Source: Pseudidiomarina indica (lineage in GTDB: Bacteria; Pseudomonadota; Gammaproteobacteria; Enterobacterales; Alteromonadaceae). From it: a DNA stretch of 64,000 nucleotides. The position numbers were made by a program, and so were the translations under genes. The notes under the pieces were generated by a model that saw only the letters and a list, made by a program, of their open reading frames with translations, searched no databases and was not told where the DNA came from. Location: contig JAJUHK010000003.1 of the NCBI GenBank assembly GCA_029279945.1, positions 62,001 to 126,000 on the forward strand. Direction: 5' to 3'. Positions 57,646 through 64,000 of this stretch are shown one piece after another (the stretch's first letter is position 1; the number at the start of each line of letters is the position of its first letter).

Positions 57646-58674
57646 TTATTGAGCAAAAAGCGCACGCGCCTGACAGACTTCGTGGTACGCTGACTCTAAT
57701 AATTCACGCGCATCGGTGGCTTGTGGCCCATATTGACTGAGCACTTGGCGCCATTTTTTAGCACCGGGTCCACCTTGGAACAACCCGATCATATGACGCA
57801 CGACATGCCATGGTCGTCCTCCTTGCGCTACATGAACGTTCGTATAAGTGATCATAGATTCTATTACCTGCTCAAGATCGATCTCGCGAGCAGCACCATA
57901 TAAACGATCAAACTCTGTTAGCAACGTTGGATTTTGGTACGCCTCTCGCCCAATCATCACACCATCGACGTGCTGTAAATGGTGTTGGATTTCTATCACC
58001 GTTTTCACACCGCCATTAAGGGTGATATGTAGCTCTGGATAGCGTTCTTTCATCCGATATACTCGGTCATAGCGTAACGGTGGAATATCGCGGTTTTGCT
58101 TAGGGCTTAGTCCGTTTAGCCAGGCATTACGAGCGTGCAACGTAAAATGGCGGCATCCAGCCGCTATAACAGGCTCGAGGAAACCTTGTAAATACTCGTC
58201 ACTATCATGCTGATCAATGCCTAGTCTTGTTTTTACGGAGATAACCACTGCTGGTGCAGCCGCTTGCATCGCCGCAACACAAGCCGCAACAGTTTCCGGC
58301 TCGGCCATTAAACACGCCCCAAACCGACCGTTCTGAACACGGTCAGATGGACAGCCGACATTAATATTGACCTCACGGTAACCTCGTTCAGCAGCTAATT
58401 GTGTACACTCAGCCATCGCAATGGGGTCACTGCCCCCTAGCTGCAACACGAGCGGCTGTTCGGCTGGATTAAACTGCAAAAAGTCCATCTTGCCATGGAG
58501 AATCGCACCAGTGGTTACCATTTCTGTATAGAGTACAGTATGCTGCGTCAGCAAACGATGAAAATAACGACAATGCCGATCGGTCCAGTCGAGCATTGGA
58601 GCTATCGAAAGTAAACGATTAAAATCGGATGTTGTGCGTTGCTGATTAGCTTGAGGTTGGTTAGTGAATGCCAC
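57646..58674 (-). CDS. dusA: tRNA-dihydrouridine synthase (DusA)
   Basis: LSIAPMLDWTDRHCRYFHRLLTQHTVLYTEMVTTGAI; NVGCPSDRVQNGRFGACLM. Confidence 0.95.
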   Translation of the reverse strand: MAFTNQPQANQQRTTSDFNRLLSIAPMLDWTDRHCRYFHRLLTQHTVLYTEMVTTGAILHGKMDFLQFNPAEQPLVLQLGGSDPIAMAECTQLAAERGYREVNINVGCPSDRVQNGRFGACLMAEPETVAACVAAMQAAAPAVVISVKTRLGIDQHDSDEYLQGFLEPVIAAGCRHFTLHARNAWLNGLSPKQNRDIPPLRYDRVYRMKERYPELHITLNGGVKTVIEIQHHLQHVDGVMIGREAYQNPTLLTEFDRLYGAAREIDLEQVIESMITYTNVHVAQGGRPWHVVRHMIGLFQGGPGAKKWRQVLSQYGPQATDARELLESAYHEVCQARALFAQ

Positions 58675-58776
58675 TGCTGCAATAAACCTTAGTAAATAAT
58701 GACCCGCTATTATACCGTGGTTTAATCCTTAGCCCAACCGCTATGCTAACCATAATCAAAGTGGTACACTGATCGT

Positions 58777-59229
58777 ATGAACAAGCAAGATATGCAACGC
58801 CTTATCCGTAAGGCTGAACAACTCTGTGAGCAACGCGGCGCGCGGCTAACCCCTGCGCGACGTGAGGTTTTTGAGATTTTGGCGAAGCAAGAAGGTGCCA
58901 TCGGTGCTTACGATTTGCTCGACAAGCTAAAAACAGCTGTCCCTAATGCAAAACCGCCGACCATTTATCGTGCGCTAGATTTTCTCCAAGAGCATGGCTT
59001 TGTACACAAAATCACTTCATCTAACAGCTATGTTTTATGTAGCCATTTTGACCATCAGCATCCTGTACAAATGCTGATATGCGAAGAATGTGGCGCAGTG
59101 CAAGAAATTCAGTCTGATGGCGTCTATGAAGCATTACGGAAACAAGCAGAAAGCCAAGGCTTCATCGTGGCTTCCCAAACCATTGAAGCGCATGGCTCGT
59201 GTAAAGCTTGCCAAGCCGCTATCGGCTAG
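58777..59229 (+). CDS. zur: Fur-family zinc uptake regulator Zur
   Basis: GARLTPARREVFEIL; KPPTIYRALDFLQEHGFVHKI; CEECGAVQEI; CKAC. Confidence 0.88.
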   Translation: MNKQDMQRLIRKAEQLCEQRGARLTPARREVFEILAKQEGAIGAYDLLDKLKTAVPNAKPPTIYRALDFLQEHGFVHKITSSNSYVLCSHFDHQHPVQMLICEECGAVQEIQSDGVYEALRKQAESQGFIVASQTIEAHGSCKACQAAIG

Positions 59230-60656
59230 TAATCTGGGCCGTCGGTAATTTCTGACTTAGCCAAATTGACAAAACGAGAATACTTCCCTTGGAACTTCAA
59301 TTTAACACTACCAATGGGACCGTTCCGCTGCTTACCAATAATGATTTCAGCAATGCCTTTATCTTCTGTCTCCGGATGATACACCTCATCCCGGTAGATA
59401 AACATAATGACGTCGGCATCTTGCTCTATCGAGCCTGATTCACGCAAGTCTGAATTCACGGGACGTTTATTAGTCCGCTGCTCTAACGAGCGATTCAATT
59501 GTGACAGCGCCACCACTGGCACCGATAGCTCCTTGGCCAAGGCTTTCAGTGACCGTGAAATCTCAGCGATTTCTAGGGTTCGATTTTCAGCCATTCCCGG
59601 TACTGTCATCAGCTGCAAATAGTCCACCATGATCAGCGCAAGCCCACCATTTTCACGATAAACGCGACGGGCACGTGACCGAACCTCAGTGGGTGTTAGC
59701 CCCGATGAATCATCAATATAAAGATTGTTTTTTTGCGACAGAATATTGACAGTTGAGGATAACCGACTCCAATCTTCTTCTGCGAGTTGCCCTGTACGGA
59801 TCCGTGTTTGGTCCACACTACTTAAGGAAGCGAGAATCCGCATCATGATCTGTTCAGCCGGCATCTCTAAACTAAACACGAGCACCGGTTTGGTCGAACG
59901 CATTGCAATATTTTCGGCAATATTCATCGCAAAAGTGGTTTTACCCATCGACGGACGTGCCGCAACAATAATCAAATCGGAAGGTTGTAAGCCGGCGGTC
60001 ATATGATCCAGATCGATAAAGCCCGTCGCTGCTCCTGTTATACCACTATTATTTTCACTGAAAGACAATTCCTCAATGCGGTCAATCGTCCGTTGCAGTA
60101 TGGGGGCTATCGCGACGGGGCCTTCATTGTCATCGGTCCGCTTCTCAGCGATATTGAATACCCGGCTTTCCGCATTGTCGAGCAACTCTCTCGAAGAGCG
60201 GCCTTGGGGATTAAATGCACTGTCCGCTATGTCATTAGCAACACCGATTAACTCACGTAAAATGGCACGTTCACGAACAATTTCTGCATATGCTCGAATA
60301 TTAGCTGCACTTGGGGTGTTTTTCGCGATTTCGCCTAAATAGGCAAAACCACCCACGTCATGTAATTGACCTTCTGCTTCCAAATCCTCAGAAACAGTAA
60401 CTAAATCGATTGGCTGGTTTTTTTCTGTTAAGCGATGCATCGCACGGAAAATAAGTCGATGCGCCCGATGATAGAAATCATCAGCGATGACATTGCCCGC
60501 TATCGCATCCCAAGCTTGGTTATCAAGCATCAGTCCACCCAACACCGATTGCTCTGCTTCGATGGAGTGTGGAGGCGTTTTTATGGCATCCAGCTTAGCA
60601 TCATTGCTGCGCTGCTGCCCTTTGCGTGCTTTTTGTTGTATTTTTTGCTCTGCCAT
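59226..60656 (-). CDS. dnaB: Replicative DNA helicase DnaB
   Basis: PHSIEAEQSVLGGLMLDNQAWD; AARPSMGKTTFAMNIAENIA; SDLRESGSIEQDADVIMFIYRDEVY. Confidence 0.97.
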   Translation of the reverse strand: MAEQKIQQKARKGQQRSNDAKLDAIKTPPHSIEAEQSVLGGLMLDNQAWDAIAGNVIADDFYHRAHRLIFRAMHRLTEKNQPIDLVTVSEDLEAEGQLHDVGGFAYLGEIAKNTPSAANIRAYAEIVRERAILRELIGVANDIADSAFNPQGRSSRELLDNAESRVFNIAEKRTDDNEGPVAIAPILQRTIDRIEELSFSENNSGITGAATGFIDLDHMTAGLQPSDLIIVAARPSMGKTTFAMNIAENIAMRSTKPVLVFSLEMPAEQIMMRILASLSSVDQTRIRTGQLAEEDWSRLSSTVNILSQKNNLYIDDSSGLTPTEVRSRARRVYRENGGLALIMVDYLQLMTVPGMAENRTLEIAEISRSLKALAKELSVPVVALSQLNRSLEQRTNKRPVNSDLRESGSIEQDADVIMFIYRDEVYHPETEDKGIAEIIIGKQRNGPIGSVKLKFQGKYSRFVNLAKSEITDGPDY

Positions 60657-60718
60657 GAAGGTTCCATTCACTACGACTAATCGCTGACATGGAACTATAC
60701 AAAATCATCGATCAGTAA

Positions 60719-60754
60719 GAAAGCGAATCAGATGAATTATACTGATCCGCTTTC
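60719..60754. repeat. 13-bp inverted repeat centred on a -10-like element upstream of dnaB
   Basis: gaaagcgaatcag-atgaattata-ctgatccgctttc (one mismatch/wobble); the spacer contains TATAAT on the minus strand (60736-60741). Confidence 0.7.
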
Positions 60755-60770
60755 TATTAAGTTGCACTAA

Positions 60771-60878
60771 ATGTTCGTCAGACAATTGAAGCATCGTCCT
60801 GCTGCGCTAATAAAAACACTGTGGTGGCTTTGTTATAGATTAAGACGTAAAAAAGATGGGAAGGTTTACAAGGGGTAA
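60771..60878 (+). CDS. Candidate 35-aa basic small ORF (unannotated)
   Basis: Manual translation: MFVRQLKHRPAALIKTLWWLCYRLRRKKDGKVYKG*; followed at once by a bidirectional terminator. No clear Shine-Dalgarno. Confidence 0.25.
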   Translation: MFVRQLKHRPAALIKTLWWLCYRLRRKKDGKVYKG

Positions 60879-60915
60879 AAAAAAATCCGCAGCTAGGCAA
60901 TAGCTACGGATTTTT
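60876..60915 (-). terminator. Bidirectional intrinsic terminator downstream of rplI
   Basis: aaaaatccgcagcta-ggcaa-tagctacggattttt; A9 on the left gives a U9 tract for the rplI transcript. Confidence 0.85.
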
Positions 60916-60943
60916 AATGCGAAATGGTAATTACAAAGCGATA

Positions 60944-61396
60944 TTATTCGCCAGCAACCACATGCAATTGAATTTTTGCAAATACATCAGCGTGCAAGTG
61001 CAATTCAATTTCGTATTCGCCTACATCACGCAAAGTACCATTTGGTAACAATACTTCAGACTTAGCGATTTCAACGCCAGCAGCAGTTACTGCAGCCGCG
61101 ATATCACGAGTACCGATTGAACCAAACAATTTGCCTTCGTCACCTGCTTTAGCAGTAATAACAACTGGCTCTAATGCGTTCAATTTTTCTGCACGAGCTT
61201 GCGCAGCGGCTAATTCTTCAGCCAACTTTGCTTCAAGCTCAGCACGACGCTCTTCAAACATTTTAATGTTCGCCGCAGTTGCAGGAACTGCTTTACCTTT
61301 AGGGAACAAAAAGTTACGAGCATAGCCAGACTTAACTGAAACTTGGTCACCCAAGCTACCTAAGTTGGCGACTTTATCTAATAGAATAATTTCCAT
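60944..61396 (-). CDS. rplI: 50S ribosomal protein L9
   Basis: [40 protein letters not shown]. Confidence 0.98.
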   Translation of the reverse strand: MEIILLDKVANLGSLGDQVSVKSGYARNFLFPKGKAVPATAANIKMFEERRAELEAKLAEELAAAQARAEKLNALEPVVITAKAGDEGKLFGSIGTRDIAAAVTAAGVEIAKSEVLLPNGTLRDVGEYEIELHLHADVFAKIQLHVVAGE

Positions 61397-61439
61397 AGTA
61401 CGCTACCTCTGAGTTGCTGAGATCGTTCGCGTTGCCGGC

Positions 61440-61992
<553 letters not shown>

Positions 61993-62005
61993 AGTGTATT
62001 GCGAC

Positions 62006-62383
62006 TTATGCCGCGTCTTCGCTGTCGTCTTGTTCTTCGCTACGGCTTTCGCTCTTACGTGGCTCTTCTTTCTTGCTCAACGGAGAAGCTTCAGTGATCG
62101 CTTCTTTCTTGCGCATGATCATGCTACGTAATACAGCATCGTTATAGCGGAAAGCAGTTTCCAGCTCTTCTACAACATCAGCAGTCGCTTCGATATTCAT
62201 CAACACATAGTGTGCTTTGTGCAACTTGTTGATTGGGTATGCCAATTGACGACGACCCCAGTCTTCTAAGCGATGAATGGTGCCGTTACCCTGTTTGATG
62301 GTCTCGCTGTAACGCTCGATCATGCCAGGGACTTGCTCGCTCTGATCCGGATGGACCATGAATACGATTTCATAATGACGCAT
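62006..62383 (-). CDS. rpsF: 30S ribosomal protein S6
   Basis: [51 protein letters not shown]. Confidence 0.98.
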   Translation of the reverse strand: MRHYEIVFMVHPDQSEQVPGMIERYSETIKQGNGTIHRLEDWGRRQLAYPINKLHKAHYVLMNIEATADVVEELETAFRYNDAVLRSMIMRKKEAITEASPLSKKEEPRKSESRSEEQDDSEDAA

Positions 62384-62488
62384 TTCTGCTCCTTATGGTT
62401 CATAGCTACTAACAGGCTCAGTCGCACCCTTAGCAGCAAGGAACGCTGTAAGTATGTTAAACAACTTTTGACTGATTTAAGCGGCGGG

Positions 62489-62517
62489 ATTTTAGCCTAA
62501 CTTGCTCCAGTTCACAA
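62489..62517 (-). promoter_or_regulatory. Candidate sigma70-type promoter of the rpsF operon
   Basis: Minus strand TTGTGA - 17 nt - TAAAAT; the -35 overlaps the stop codon of the upstream gene. Confidence 0.55.
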
Positions 62518-62985
62518 GTCCGATTGGGTTTCGTGACCGTTTTTAATCAAATCAATGAGGACTTTTACATATTGCTCTGGCAACGCACCATAAGTGTCCG
62601 GCACACCTTGTATCCGAAAGCGCTGCATTGACTCTGCATGGAGTTTATCGGTCGGTGCTTGCAACAGACCATTTAATTGTAATAACTTGTCCTGCCGTAC
62701 CTCGACTTCTAGTACCCAGCCATAGGCCTCTTGTTGCTCCAACAAACGCCATTCGTGACGTGCTCTAATTCGCTGTTCAATATCAAATAAAATATCTTCT
62801 AATGCTGCAGAGCTGGGTTCCGCAACACTATAAGTTACATATAAAAATGGCTTATTAGAACGTTGCCCAGGCGCTAAATCTCCCAACGGCAACCACGCTA
62901 ACGCCAACATTATCATCAACAACCCCGCAATAATGAGCGGTCGCCAGCTTCGTCTAACTGTTTTGGCGTTGTCGAACCACTTCAT
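62512..62985 (-). CDS. Hypothetical single-TM protein
   Basis: [37 protein letters not shown]; overlaps the 3' end of rlmB; family not recognised. Confidence 0.6.
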   Translation of the reverse strand: MKWFDNAKTVRRSWRPLIIAGLLMIMLALAWLPLGDLAPGQRSNKPFLYVTYSVAEPSSAALEDILFDIEQRIRARHEWRLLEQQEAYGWVLEVEVRQDKLLQLNGLLQAPTDKLHAESMQRFRIQGVPDTYGALPEQYVKVLIDLIKNGHETQSDL

Positions 62986-63700
62986 ATAAACATACTCCTG
63001 TTGCCACTGAGACATTCAAGCTACTTACAGTTCCAAGTAGCGGTATCCTAATTAACTCGTCACAGGTTTCCCGAGTTAACCGTCGCATCCCATCACCTTC
63101 AGCCCCCATGACTAACGCAACTGCGCCACGCATATCAACGTTGTATAGTGTCCGGGTTGCTTCACCAGCAGTGCCTATCACCCAAACTTGGCGTTCCTGC
63201 AGTTGCCGCAGCGTCCGGGCCAAGTTTGTGACTTGAACGAAGGGGACTGTTTCCGCTGCACCACAAGCGACTTTACTCACGATAGGGGTAATACTTGCTG
63301 ACTTATCTTTGGGTACAATCACGGCGGTAACCCCAGCTGCATCGGCGGTACGTAAACATGCACCCAAGTTATGTGGGTCGGTCACGCCATCCAATACCAG
63401 GAAGAACGCTCGTGCCCCTGCTTCCTCGCACAATCTATCAAGATCATGTTCATTCAATGGTGGCACAGCAGTCGCGGTGATAAGGATACCTTGGTGATTA
63501 CCACCGTCAGTTTTTTTATCCAAAGTGGCCTTCGGAACAAACTGCACTCGCACACCAAGCCGTTGCGCTAGGCTGACAATCTCTTGTAGCGGTTTATCCT
63601 GGCGCTCGCGGGTGACAAATATTTCCACCAAACGCTCGGGTTGTTGTTCTAATATTGCACGCGCAGGATGCAATCCAAAAATAGCTACTTTTTTGCTCAT
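62954..63700 (-). CDS. rlmB: 23S rRNA (guanosine-2'-O-)-methyltransferase RlmB
   Basis: SpoU family: [70 protein letters not shown]. Confidence 0.96.
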   Translation of the reverse strand: MSKKVAIFGLHPARAILEQQPERLVEIFVTRERQDKPLQEIVSLAQRLGVRVQFVPKATLDKKTDGGNHQGILITATAVPPLNEHDLDRLCEEAGARAFFLVLDGVTDPHNLGACLRTADAAGVTAVIVPKDKSASITPIVSKVACGAAETVPFVQVTNLARTLRQLQERQVWVIGTAGEATRTLYNVDMRGAVALVMGAEGDGMRRLTRETCDELIRIPLLGTVSSLNVSVATGVCLYEVVRQRQNS

Positions 63701-63703
63701 GAA

Positions 63704-64000
63704 TTACTTTTTCTTCCGCTGTTTCTTGATACCTTGGCGGGCTGCTTCTTTTGCTTTCCGCTTCGACTTGATGTGTGCAAGCTTCGCTTGTTTCTGCTTG
63801 CGTTTGCTCGACTTTTCAGCACTCAGGTCTCCTGCCTTGCGCGCGACAGACACTCGACTCTGCCCGCGCGGGCTTTCCGCTGCAAGTAGATCTAAATCAA
63901 TTTTACGATCATCCACTGACACTGCACGTACCCGTACCCGCACTTTATCACCTAAACGATAAACTGTACGGGTATTCTCGCCAATTAATAATTGCTTCTC
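63704..64000 (-). CDS. rnr: Ribonuclease R, C-terminal part (gene runs off the right edge)
   Basis: Minus strand frame reads ...EKQLLIGENTRTVYRLGDKVRVRVRAVSVDDRKIDLDLL (S1 domain end) then a Lys-rich tail ...GIKKQRKKK, upstream of rlmB. Confidence 0.88.
   Translation of the reverse strand, partial: EKQLLIGENTRTVYRLGDKVRVRVRAVSVDDRKIDLDLLAAESPRGQSRVSVARKAGDLSAEKSSKRKQKQAKLAHIKSKRKAKEAARQGIKKQRKKK

Overview
This window is a largely ordinary chromosomal segment from a gammaproteobacterium, probably Alteromonadales/Idiomarina-like judging by gene content. That taxonomic call is inference, not a database result. It is densely packed with core genes: ligA (partial)-zipA-smc with divergent cysZ; rimO; rnk; rmuC; class I fumarase; pabB-nudL-sdaA; cysB; yciH; a PP2C phosphatase/STAS regulator pair; two amidohydrolase-family genes; cytochrome c' with cytochrome b561; tyrA; the rpsP-rimM-trmD-rplS operon; ffh; ypjD/corC; gshA; a hybrid histidine kinase; three tRNAs; csrA; alaS-recX; agmatine deiminase; rluB-scpB-scpA-yciO-rnm; a 2,4-dienoyl-CoA reductase-type gene; a porin/BCCT transporter pair; the complete 11-gene S10 ribosomal operon; an M19 dipeptidase; dusA; zur; dnaB; rplI-rpsR-priB-rpsF; rlmB; and rnr (partial). 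I saw no mobile element, prophage, CRISPR array, toxin-antitoxin or defence island, and no convincing wholly novel multi-gene system. The items most worth a second look are: (i) amidohydrolase domains that appear to have lost their metal-binding HxH motif next to one that keeps it; (ii) a 17-codon leader ORF followed immediately by a strong hairpin upstream of rnk; (iii) an S10 operon flanked by non-ribosomal genes, with a leader containing an attenuator-like hairpin; (iv) two unannotated small ORFs, one in a palindrome-containing intergenic region upstream of dnaB; (v) a degenerate-receiver PP2C/HATPase protein coupled to a STAS protein; and (vi) a BCCT transporter paired with a coiled-coil porin.
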